Shown one piece after another: positions 11,901 to 19,147 of a stretch of DNA of 61,024 bases (positions are counted from its first letter, which is position 1; every line of letters starts with the position of its first letter). The stretch is from positions 500,806 to 561,829 of the forward strand of contig NW_011887307.1 in the NCBI RefSeq assembly GCF_000151315.2, given 5' to 3'. Made by a program: the position numbers and the translations under genes. The stretch comes from Capsaspora owczarzaki ATCC 30864. Lineage: Eukaryota > Opisthokonta > Filasterea. The notes below the pieces were generated by a model that worked only from the letters and a program-made list of their open reading frames with translations, was not told the origin of the DNA and made no database searches.

Positions 11901-12363
11901 CCGAAAGAACGACCGTCTCGGGAAGGGCTGTCAGTGACGGAATAGGCAAATTAGGAAGCGTACCGTTGAAGCCGACGATGCCAGTGAGAAGATCGAACGG
12001 ATTGGTTGTGTCCGACCGCAGGCGATTGGTGATGGACTGCAAGAACAGGCGTGCGCCATCATCAAACTCCTTCATGTCGTAAAAGTCAAAAACGGGTGTG
12101 CACGCCCCAGTGCATAATCTGGTGATTGTGCGGAACTGGTTGGTGCACAAGGACGCCGCAAGCGCGGGGCTGGCAAGGAACTCGCCACCAGTAGCGTTGC
12201 GAGCGTCACAGTAAACACGAAGCGCAGACGTCGACACGGGGCTCCGAGGGGTCGAAAACGCCTGACCCGAGACGCCAGACAGGAGCGCAAACGTCATGAC
12301 GAGAACGGCGACCCAGAAGCGCGCTGACACCAACGACGCAGACTTGGCAGCGAGGGATGTCAT
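121..12363 (-). CDS. Giant secreted protein of about 20 tandem beta-rich/coiled-coil modules (3' end disturbed)
   Basis: One uninterrupted frame of 4,080 codons. I chose the ATG at 12363 because the next ~33 residues form a signal peptide (basic start, hydrophobic core, VSGQ cleavage region); the frame is open further upstream but is low-complexity there. A short cysteine-containing segment follows (YCDA, LCTN, LCTGACTP), then about 20 modules. Each has a beta-rich half with GLPNFAxFG, GVTIVY, FSGxVSGG and RVPFxxPG motifs. The first six or seven modules lack a helical linker; from about 8,900 downward each gains a ~50-residue charged helix (EAEARRRIEEAKQ, KAELDARA) that should form coiled coil. 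NxS/T sites are frequent. No membrane anchor is seen, but the C-terminus is not reliable: module homology continues to base 1, while the frame is shifted near 141 and stops at 121. I do not recognise the module. A secreted fibrous matrix or surface protein is inference from architecture. Confidence 0.85.
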   Translation of the reverse strand: MTSLAAKSASLVSARFWVAVLVMTFALLSGVSGQAFSTPRSPVSTSALRVYCDARNATGGEFLASPALAASLCTNQFRTITRLCTGACTPVFDFYDMKEFDDGARLFLQSITNRLRSDTTNPFDLLTGIVGFNGTLPNLPIPSLTALPETVVLSGVALAIGRSNTSALGYRLESATLTINLTSVASWSYDVGLTISALSASFALIFNPATRDYEFSGMVQGVATLAASDATVTVPFPNAERVSIDFESRRPLVAQVVGNVTTYVPGPLPALSAVQSALPTLFAGLTIPALPDNIPTLTSLALGEVEIGVGLGNKRLGITVNQAASWPVWSGLTVAGGVIHVDLSWDDRDTVSVSGYVEGTLLAFGTAFAARVEFPFASTSSFSLLATNSSLATLTQVLAAMPGAPTVSNSELSGMPSIDDSSLNIATGLYVSEFTFQHTNKTLRSLSFVVSGSLGGTAIPLFGSVQAQTTISLGCFMNTDAFGRRQWSGTLSTRVLIGALSLPITIPYPSSAGARASIQLPSLPSVLDTIGLPGTINTAAINAIATASPRLSDLLASVPLLGLFPQLAPNVDHTFLVNTYVSNFSFTLDQARSRISSFSLGLFTANGGTGWRFNSLVINNALFYINMVTDDAGGRMFSGRIQGQLSLGSHKIGISVPFGRSSEQASFQFDQSKMSINGFRVDDLFAMQRLPAGVLQGDVDAWMANSANYVTFSQIFNLVFGSTANMNFAIPGFSSLSLDSLAVTDLALTLDSESQSVAAFNVTLLTTQTITIAGMSLSKLRVQAGLQTNSLGVRSYFGRVSGRATIGTSTVGVDIPFGYPGEKARFFVPAITVAGSDLSLRQLVQLPRELPTLTVPDLKFRDVMALFSGAGFASDFVSPAGVFTPSIAGLPAPAFIGDMAILDLSIGFAPNYGGIDSFSVTLYSSSPFAVLPTLTLSKFVASLEMTTTAKGRNFAGYVQGSVLVATKPVSFFVPFNRPGESASLTVPGLTLEGRKVASLVSKPWFTPANFASVISSAPTVSNLMASIPFLGDLSSYISSELASVSDLTQLYVTDLKFQMRSDRAALEVFGFTALSTNTWTVVNGLQVSNIAFTFEMKNGQNGTRTFSAVFAGRVTVSGKSIGARIPINRPGEQASFEFPRIAVGDSSLNEIFGLPAGPAQPVSSSQLANAVTGTRARAKAFLTTAFDVSQRRVEDFVFRTRAELQTRLAVAAQASSGLITFNDIITAISLPALSAFSLNPQAAGLPSFGSLAMTNMVLEFNQRTSSGFGNLLAAEVTVLSTTAWKICSTGTIQLDAFALRIGFRRQNGTVFYGSVSGTIAFDATFIFSAKVPFNIPSERAEFTFPRLRVFGKDVNELLGLGLEAARQVNPSAVVAASRQELEAVKMEARRRARALLASSSSELTQRVAALSSAISGGATLTLGAIVSALSIPGFSSSMLNPGVVGLPDFTSFGITRLDVQFLNNDGTGMAGFAGAGFTIISGSTWKVTPSGSLSITSYGVSIDVRRAGSSWSFSGVVSGSVVLGSSALVVGVRAPFNLPGQSLSLVLPELQIMGMNLNSYFGVSLDDLSSDSLMDAASTLATRARAEIARQAEEAKQLAKRTARQVLARTTAELTLLTSRIQSATANGISLLSLVNAVGLIELSATDLNPGVVGLPDFGAFLVTDVVVDFNSGFANGTQGLTGLRKLGVTIIAPSSASSWLLTPTGSLRVAQFALSVLFENTASGKLLRGKISGSITFSTYVFGVSLPFNMPGQRAEIVLPKVSVLGFDLTELLGLDADSAVELRTPNFEGIATAVKGRALELAARAEAEARARLEAAKQAAKDKMRRLMAQTTTELNARAAAIAAATTNNVITLAQLVTAISIPGVTASSLNTGIAGLPDFGAFGVLDATIDFAQPSATAAGDTTPGFTGLRTLGITIVYCSASPWSLIPSGSIQVKQFGLALRLDRDAMGLKFSGVVSGGVVVNTFVFGVRAPFNIPGANVELILPKIEVMGYSINEFLGLPSDGTPLELREPALDQIARNLKGKAAELAAQVEAEAVRRLEEAKLRAREKMQALLAQGQAELDARAAALVAATSNRVLTLGGLVDTLGISTFTSASLNPNIAGLPNFAAFGLTDVLIDFAQPSSTGLSALRTFGATIIFTGDDWYLTPGTGVRVTQFAVRLRVDLAAAAGASKFSGMLSGGIQVSTFTFAARIPFGIPGAQVEIILPKVEVLGMNVNEMLGLDASTALQVSRPDLNQIASAVSAKAIELAAKVEAEARRRVEEAKQRARETVRGLLAASQAELTLRTQALVAATQNKVLRLGVLVDAINLPGLSSSDLDTKIAGLPNFANFGLTDVVIEFATPSPLSPQGFPGFQTLGCTIIYSSTDPWKLTPSGGLAITQFGVQLRLDFLPTSRKFSGLISGAITMNSQYTFAIRVPFGLPNAQVEFILPKVVVAGVNINDLLGVPSDGSPVSPGSIDPQALASTLQGKAAELATKAEAEVQRRVEETKLLVKQQMRSLLAQGQAELDLRTQQIIAATQNKVLTFGSIVDAIGINLVSSADLNPGVAGLPNFAAFAVTDFVIEFAPLNVSDPSASNPLQGFDRLRVVGGTIIYTSASPWNLTPNGLMAVSQFAVKLRVERLDGSLRFSGFLSGGIRISTFSFGIRVPFNTPGQVTELILPKIEVFGVDVNSMLGLSADETVDLSKVEPAALKGKAAELAAIAEVEARRRLEEIRLQAKERIRSVMAASKAELEQRALALVAATQSKVLLFGVLVDAVGIPGFTSSSLNPGIVGLPNFAQFGLTDLLVDFAAPLANGSSGFAWPRSIGATIVYIAATPWYLTKSNSIQVTQFGLRIRVDWSPSPKFSGLVSGGVAINSFVFAARIPFNMPNQQTEFILPKVEVLGMSLNDLLGLPSDGTPVQTSWDSLQQASAQTAGELAAKLQAELLQQAEAAKQLARDRARSLLAQSQSELASRAQALVRATKDKVLTLGAVVDAIGLDSVRSSDLNPNVVGLPNFAMFGVTDVGVDFVANNATESLTGAFGSLRRFGVTIVYMDTLPWNLSPSGSVKVTQFGVRLQVVSVGDAKQFSGFISGGVSISTFVFSVRVPFNLPGETVSFVLPKVQVLGFDVNELLGLSSDGVITAPNESVEQIASNLRGKAADLAAQTQAEAHRRVEQAKQLAKERARALLARGKAELDARTAALVKATADGQVLRLGDLVDSISISGLNSAVLNPGIAGLPNFALFGITDLVIDCVQNKSGDSPLAGLRALGVTLVYTNSEPWKLTSSGNITVSSFGIALRMDQSQNGRKFSGMVSGGITVNQFTFGVRVPFFMPGKNIEFILPKVEILGYNVNELLGLPSDGSPVEATQENVERLASDLKGKAAELAAQVEAEARRRIEEAKQQAKERARALLARGKAELDARASALVEATKGGKVLLLGDLVDAIGIPGFDSSTLNPGIVGLPNFALFGLTDIIIDYSQQNGTNSSVLAGLRTIGVTIVYTNSQPWKLTSSGNITVSSFGVTLRVDQTPSGRKFSGMVSGGITVNQFTFGVRVPFFMPGKNIEFILPKVEILGYNVNELLGLPSDGSPVEATQQNVERLASDLKGKAAELAAQVEAEARRRIEEAKQQAKERARALLARGKAELDARAAALVEATKGGKVLLLGDLVDAIGIPGFDSSTLNPGIVGLPNFALFGLTDIIIDYTQQNGTNSSVLAGLRTIGVTIVYTNSQPWKLTSSGNITVSSFGVTLRVDQTPSGRKFSGMVSGGITVNQFTFGVRVPFFMPGKNIEFILPKVEILGYNVNELLGLPSDGSPVEATQENVERLASDLKGKAAELAAQVEAEARRRIEEAKQQAKERARALLARGKAELETRAAALVEATKGGKVLLLGDLVDAIGIPGFDSSTLNPGIVGLPNFALFGLTDIIIDYTQQNGTNSSVLAGLRTIGVTIIYTNSQPWKLTSSGNITVSSFGVTLRVDQTPSGRKFSGMVSGGITVNQFTFGVRVPFFMPGKNIEFILPKLEILGYNVNELLGLPSDGSPVEATQQNVERLASDLKGKAAELAAQVEAEARRRIEEAKQQAKERARALLASRQGRT

Positions 12364-15300
12364 TGAGCCGAGTTTGGGGGAAGGGCCTTTTTTTTTGTTT
12401 GTTTGTTTGTTTGTGGGTGTGTAAATTTGTGGGTGGTTGTTGATAGTGGAAAGCGGTCCAATCGTATCGCACTCAGCTGAAACAAAGAGCAACTTTGGGG
12501 GAGTTGTGCTTTGTGTCCTCAAATGCGAGCTGGTTGCTCGAACGCGCGAACGAGGAAAAAAAAAATAGGGATGTTGCAGACCAACGAAAAGAAAGCACAC
12601 AGCCAGCAGCTACAGCTACAGACCAGCCCGACGGTCTCTCGCAAAGCACGAAAGAGTTGGAACGAGCGATGCTTTTTTTCTTTCTTTTGGAGACAAAGAC
12701 CCAAGCGAGAAAAAAAAAAAAAAGGGAGGAGGGAGGGAAAGAAAGGAGAGACCCTCTCGAGGTGCTTGTTGATTCTGTTTTTCTGCCTTTGCAGACCCAG
12801 CAGAAAGAAGAAGAAACCAAGCTCGGATCCCAGCGAGAGAAGGAGAACGGAAAGATGGAACCTAACCAACAACCAAGAAAAACCAAACCAAAAAGAGTTA
12901 GTCAAACTAATCAAGCCTTGTTGTTTGTTTTTTCGGGTACGTTCTTTTCGCCTGTCGATCAACCAGTCAATCACCCAATCGCTCGATCCATCCTTGGATG
13001 ACTGTTCTCGCTCTCTACGTTGATTCTCCCACTTGCTGGTAAATGCTTGATTATTGAAAAAAAAAATGTAGTTGTTTTTCTCCAGCAATCAGCCAATTAC
13101 AGCCACGCCGCAGCGCATCTCGCAAGCGCCCAACGACGAGCCGTGGCGTTTGCGTGGAGCGGGACTCGCACAGCCAACATCCATGACGATATACAAGCAC
13201 CGACTACGACCCAGGCAGGAAGACGAAGGGGGTGTTGGCGGAGGGGGCCCAGCAGCGAGCCGCGCTCCAAAAAAAAAAAAAAAAAAATCACCAAAAAGAA
13301 CATGAACGAAAAAATAACGAGAGGAATGTCCACCCGCAGGCCACCAACGAAGCGAGCGAGCCGAAAAGCGGTGGTTGCTGCGCAGAGTGGGAGTGTTGAG
13401 CAAGCATCACGCATGGTCATCGTGTGAAAGAGAAACCAGCACTCGAGGAAGAAGACAAAATGGTCAAACAACAAACTGAAAAAAAAATGGGTAAAAAAAA
13501 AACGAAAAAAGATTTCGCGGGAAAAAAATCATTTTTAAAACAAAAAAGAAACCCGCTCTTCGCTCGTTTGATGACAGCGTTGGAGAGAGAGCGGGGGGAG
13601 AGAAGTAGCAGCTGTAAAAGCGGAAGATGTGATACATGAAGCGACACTGGCAGCCGCCGCTGGTGGCAGAGAGAAGATGAGAACGCGTTTCGTTTTCACA
13701 AGCTCAAAAAAAAAAAAAAAAAAAGAGTTGATTACGATTGATTCATCGCTTTGATCCTTCTGGATGCTGCGCGCCCCCGTGCTCCCCCATCACGGCTTTA
13801 GTGTGAGTGAGACGGTGTTTTGCAGCGTGGCCACATGGCACGCGCACAGGCGCCGCGGAAGCCTGGGCGCAAGCCAAAGCAAGCAACGGTGGGCTCTCGT
13901 GGTGCCAAGAGCGCTCTTTTTTTTTTTTTTTTTTTCTTTGTTTTTTTTTTTTTTCTCTTGTTGATGTTGTCGTTCCTTCTGTCGCTCATCGCTCTTGGAC
14001 TCTTGAGCTCGGAGTCACGTTTACCACCACAAATACATGTACATGGATAGTGGCGAGTGAGAGGCAGCGAGGTGGGTGTGGGGTGGAGTGGGGTAGACGA
14101 GGAACGAAAATGGGTGAGCGGAATGGGAAGGCGAGGCGAGTTTACCAGAAAAAAAAAAAAAAAAAAAAAAAGAATGAGATGGACTTTTGATGCTGCTGGT
14201 TGTATGAGCGAAACCACGCTTGTTCCAAAGTCAGCAAGGGGGAAGACCACGAGCTTGGCAAAGTCCAGCAAGGACAAGGAGGCGGTGAAAGGAACGGCGC
14301 TGGTTTGCGTTTTTGGCGTGCTTGATGCCCAATTCAGTGGAGTTGTTTTTTTGGGCTTTGGGTTGTGATTTTGTTTGTTTATCTCCCTCCTGTCAAACAC
14401 CGCGGGTCAGATCCGGTTCCAGAGCCATTGAATGAGGCTGTGATACAGGTTTGAGCATGACTGCTTTGTGAAACGCAGTGGAGCTCACGCTCAAGACGCG
14501 TGGCAGCGTCAGTTTTCGATTTTGACGTTCGTCTTCGAGCATATTCTGTTTTCGCCCCCGTTTCTCCGACATTGGTGCTTCGTCGCACAGCATTTTCGTT
14601 TTCGTCGAGCTGCATTTGGTGGTTTTCGTCGAATAGCAACTTTTTGAATGAAGGAGTTGGAGGTGAACAATGAGAAGGCGGGGGTGGAGAAGAAATGCCA
14701 AATATAGAGCTGATCAATTTGGTAAACCCACGCAAAAGGAAAGGTTCTAAGCAATTCGGAAGGCACCACACAATTACGTTTTCAAATCGAAATATGTAGT
14801 GTATGCATACACAGGTCAACTTGCCGTCGTCCTGATGCCAGCCGAACAATCAATAAACGGGGAAACGAAAACTGCTCTGCACGACTCTTGAAATCGATTT
14901 CGTGAGGAAGACGTTCTCTTCTTCATCATCGATCTTGCTCGACATTATGATCGACTGTCTAGGCTGCTTGACGAGCGGTGCGAGAATTTCAGGCCGCGAC
15001 GGAGACTGCGCTGAACGATGGCCCTCTTTTCACTTTGCCTGTTTCACTACCGTCTCGATGAATTGTCATATTGGTTCAAAACATAAAAAGACAAGACCTA
15101 ACAACAATGGAGAGCGAAGGGAGGGGAAACAAGCTCCCAAAGAAAGGTCTTCTTGCTCAACGAGGTTTCAATCATGTCTCCAACGCCCCTGTGGCTCCCA
15201 TCTTGGCTTCCGTTGCAATCGACTGACGCAGCCGTTCATGAATAGTCTATTTTTTTTTTTTCAATTGTAAAAACCTATCGATTTTGTTTTTGGATTTTTT

Positions 15301-16175
15301 TTTTTTTTTGATTTTTTGGGTTTTTTTTTTTTTGGTTTTTTTTTTTTTGGTTTTTTTTCGTTTGAATTTGATCATCCATCGCATTGCTGCCCCGGTGCCA
15401 CTCTCACCGACTCGCACCTCATCCCCGCCGCACCTGGGAGAAGCATTCTTGGCACAATATGACTTGGTTTGGCTCTGCGAGCGCTGTCCACTGACCCCAT
15501 CCGTTGGTTGTTGATCCCAATGGAGCGTGGTAGTCTCATGGCGGGCGTGCTTTTTTTCATTGATTTTTCGTGTTTTCGCCCCTTTTTTTTTTTTCTTTTT
15601 TTTCCCCCTTTCGTTCTCGTTCATCCGCCTCCAAGGGCTTGTCGTTGCCAAACGCCGCTATGCATGTCGTTGGTGTTTGTAGCATTGTGAACGCCGTAGC
15701 GCGACTCGTCACCACCCGACAACAAAGAATCGTTTCCAATGAGCGCAGCAGATTCGAAAGCAAAAAAAAAAAAAAAAAAAAAAAAGCGCTTTGCCGAATT
15801 CCCTAAGGAATAGCTCCCCCTTTGCTCTTGGGGTAGATCCTGCTCGTGGTGTAGTAGCCCTCTCGCCAGTCTGCACTACTGGGAGTGGTGGGTTAGAGGA
15901 CGGTGATAAAGCAGAGTTGATGGCGGGAAAGAGCTCGTTAGCTGTCGTTCTCTTTTTTTTCTAGTTGGTTTTTTTTTTTTGTTTTCCCTTCTCTCTCTCC
16001 TCTCTCTTCCTCTACTCTTTACTCCTTCCGCTATCGTGTCTTCTTTCGCGAGATTTCACTCTTCTTTGCTTCACACGCATTGTATCTCACTGGTCTGTTC
16101 ATGTTGTACTGCGGCTTTTGCTTTTTTTTTTTTTTGTTCTGGGTTTTTGTCAATCTTCACTCATAACAGCACTCC
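12364..16175. other. 3.8 kb spacer between two divergent genes; no gene seen
   Basis: This should hold both 5' ends and promoters. It contains a short GTTT repeat (about 12398-12414), A runs near 13271, 13707, 14150 and 15761, and T runs near 13918, 15298-15359 and 16120. Open frames here are homopolymer-driven or resemble nothing known. A compact GC-richer island with hairpin potential at about 15795-15910 is discussed in the findings. Confidence 0.6.
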
Positions 16176-18722
16176 ATGGCTTCGCTCCCCAAGCTCCGAA
16201 CGGTCGACCAAGGCGCCACCGCCGGCAAGAATGAAAAGCACTGCACCATCAAGTTTGCGAACAGCACTGAGACCACTGTGGTTGTGAACGTGAGTTGACC
16301 CGATTTCCGCTTTTTTTTTTTTTGCGTCTGTTTGGATCTGCTGCTGCTGCTAGACCTCTAATGCCGGTTGTTGTTGTTGTTTTGTTTTTCATGCTCTATT
16401 CTGTCGTCTACTTGCAGAAAGACACCATTGGTCAGCAGCTGTACGACGCTGCGGTCGCATTCATCAAGCTCGAGCCGCAGGATGCCAACCTGTTTGGCAT
16501 TGCCCTGGTTGACAAGTACTCGGACGAGCTCTTCCTTGCGCTTGATCGCAAGTTCTGGAAGCTGGTGCCCAGCAACAAGGCGCTGTTCACTGTCACGTTC
16601 AAGACCATGTTTTACCTTGAAGACAACCTGCTGGTTCGCAACCTGAGCACCCGCCACATGCTCTACCTCCAGGTTCAGCAGGACGTGCTGGAGGGCCGTC
16701 TGCTCGTCGGTGACGAGACCGCCTTGTCTCTGGCGGCGTACAGCTTGCAGGCACAGATGGGCAACTACGACCGCTCCAAGCACGGCACCCAGTACTTCCA
16801 CAGCCCCGAGTACCTGCACAACTCGGTCATCAACCGCCTGTCCGTCCAGACCCTGCAACAGCGCGTCCCTCAGCTGCACGAGGCGCTGTCGGGTGTGTCG
16901 GCCGACGAGGCCGAGCTCTGCTACCTCCTTGAGGCCCAGCACCAGAAGGACTACGGCGTGCACTTTTACCACTTTGAGTCGCGCCACTTTGATCGCCAGA
17001 GCCTCGTTGGCCTGTCGACGCGCGGTATCGCCACCTACACCGAGTCAAACGGTCTGCGTAGCGTGACCGAGTCCTGGTCATGGGCCGACCAAGTCGAACT
17101 CCGCTTCCACGAGCGCAAGTTTGTCATCCAAACCGCCGACGCGATCATCGCCCTGTACTTCCCCGGCTTCAAGAAGGCTCGCTTCGTCCTCGAGTTTGCG
17201 ACTGCGTCCCACAAGTACCACCGCATGGTGCGCACCATCATGAAGGAGCTGGACGACAACAACTCGTACCCCGCTTTGCCCGCGGCGTTCAAGTACAGCT
17301 ACGCCGTGCGCTCGGGTGTGGTTGAGTGGACGCACTCTGTCAACTCCAAGTCCCAGATTGTCGCCTCGCCGCTGAGCACACTGTCTCGTAAGGTCCAGTA
17401 CGGCAACGAGCACGTCCACCCGACCAGCACTTTGCTCACGCCGCTTGGTGAGAAGGCTGCCTTCAAGTCTGCCTCGCCCGTGCCTGGCACCTACGGCAGC
17501 GAGTCCAAAGCTGCTCATCTCAAGCAGCTGGACGCCTCGGCCGCGCTTGCTCCAGGCTCCAAGACGCACCGCCAGCGGGCTCTTGAAGCGCTGGTTGGTC
17601 GCGAACACGTTATTCGCCAACTCCTTGCCGATCTGGAAAAGAGCATCGATGAGAAGCGACCCCAGGAGGAGTTTGAGACCCTGCGCAACACGGACACTGA
17701 GATTGGCCAAACGTACGAAGCTGCCCAGCTCTCGTCAAACGCCCCTCGCAACCGCTATCGCAACATTCACCCTTACGACTCCAACCGCGTCCTGCTGTCC
17801 ACCGCTCCCGACGGTCATGACTACATCAACGCCAGCCACATTCGCATCCAGGCCGGCGCTCGCAAGCTGTCTTATATTGCCACCCAAGGCCCAACTGCTG
17901 GCACGCTCGAGGACTTCTGGCGCATGGTGTGGGAGCAAAAGTCGAACGTGATTGTCGCTGGCGCTCTGGCCGTGGAAAACAACAAGAACAAGTGCAACGT
18001 CTACTGGCACGAGCAGCTCCGCGACACGACTGTCTTTGGCAACTTCCAGGTGACATTGGTATACGAGCAAGAGTTCCCCGACTACATTGTGCGCGAACTC
18101 GTCATTTCGGACTTGGCCAACCAGCAAAGCCGCATCGTTCAGCAGCTCCACTTCCTCACCTGGCCCGACCACGATGTTCCCCAAAACATCCCTGCCGCCC
18201 TCGAGTTTGTTCATCTTGTTCGTGAGCGTGCTGACGAGTCGGATGGTCCAGTAGTTGTGCACTGCAGGTGAATCGCCTATGTTTCTTGTTTGTTTTTGTG
18301 CAGACTTGTGTTTCCAGTGTCTCACCTTTCTTACTTGATTGAATCTCACTTGATTGAATATCGACAGTGCTGGCATTGGTCGTACTGGAAGCATCATTTT
18401 GATTGATGCTGCCACCGTCATGTTCGAGCAAGGCCTTCCGATCGACGCCCTCAAGCTGCTGCAAAACATGCGAACTCAGCGCAGCGGTGTGGTCCAGACG
18501 TCTGTACGTGATTTTTTTTTTCGACTTGTTTCCGCTTGTGTTGTGTGTGTGTGTGAAGTGATCTGGCATATTCTCACCGCTTATATTCGTCTTGGTTTTC
18601 AAAATCCTTCGCTTTTGTTTGCTGCGCAGGGCCAGTACGTCTTCTGCTACACGGCTCTTGCTCAGGAGCTGCGTGAGATCCTTGCATCGATTGGCGAGGC
18701 TTCTGACAACGGCTCCAACTAA
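16176..18722 (+). CDS. FERM-domain non-receptor protein tyrosine phosphatase
   Basis: Four exons (16176-16289, 16418-18267, 18368-18503, 18630-18722) give 730 residues; all donors are GT, all acceptors AG, and phases agree. Residues ~20-345 are a FERM domain (ubiquitin-like lobe, helical lobe, PH-like lobe), which places such enzymes at membrane-cytoskeleton junctions. After a ~110-residue linker a complete PTP domain covers ~455-725. It has NRYRNIHPYD (pTyr loop region), DYINASHI, TQGPTAGTLEDFW, the WPD loop TWPDHDVP, the P-loop HCSAGIGRTG (Cys ~654, split by intron 2) and a Q-loop QTSGQY. All catalytic elements are present, so it should remove phosphate from phosphotyrosine. There is no PDZ domain, unlike PTPN3/4; the layout is closer to PTPN14/21 but with a much shorter linker. 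Exact orthology is not settled. Confidence 0.93.
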
Positions 18723-18803
18723 CTGCCGGTGCTACAACCTGTTGCTGAAAGCCGTTCCATAAAAGTGGCGTTTTTTGCTGGTTGTTCTTGACTTTACAAG
18801 TTT

Positions 18804-18806
18804 TGC

Positions 18807-18854
<48 letters not shown>
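18804..18854. repeat. (GTT)n microsatellite
   Basis: About 16 GTT units, followed by a degenerate stretch to about 18896. It lies between the convergent phosphatase and PARN genes, just past the phosphatase stop, so it is probably in a 3' UTR. Confidence 0.9.
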
Positions 18855-19147
18855 ACCTGTCGTTGTTGTTGCTGTTGTTGTCGTTGTCGTTGTTGTGCCA
18901 GCTGATTGCGGATACGACACCCCTCTTTGCTGTTGCCACGTTTCGCGTGTGATGCAATACCGTACCAACCGCATCTTTGAGACCTTCGCATTACACGCAC
19001 GCTTCATTTTTGAGTGTATGGTACAAATATCAAAGTAGTTGTATTGGGTTTCATTCGGGTGTAGTTTGGAAAACTTTTCAAATGACGAGACTGTTGAAAC
19101 AAAAAAAAAAGAAAACAGTAAAAAAACACGTACAAACGACAAAACGC

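Noticed and set aside
12364-12600. Upstream in-frame extension of the giant protein
   Set aside because: The extra ~79 codons are low-complexity (GTTT repeat and A/T-rich leader) and lack an ATG at the frame start; the internal ATG gives a clean signal peptide.
18732-19142. Minus-strand open frame encoding polyThr
   Set aside because: It is created by the (GTT)n repeat; there is no conserved sequence around it.
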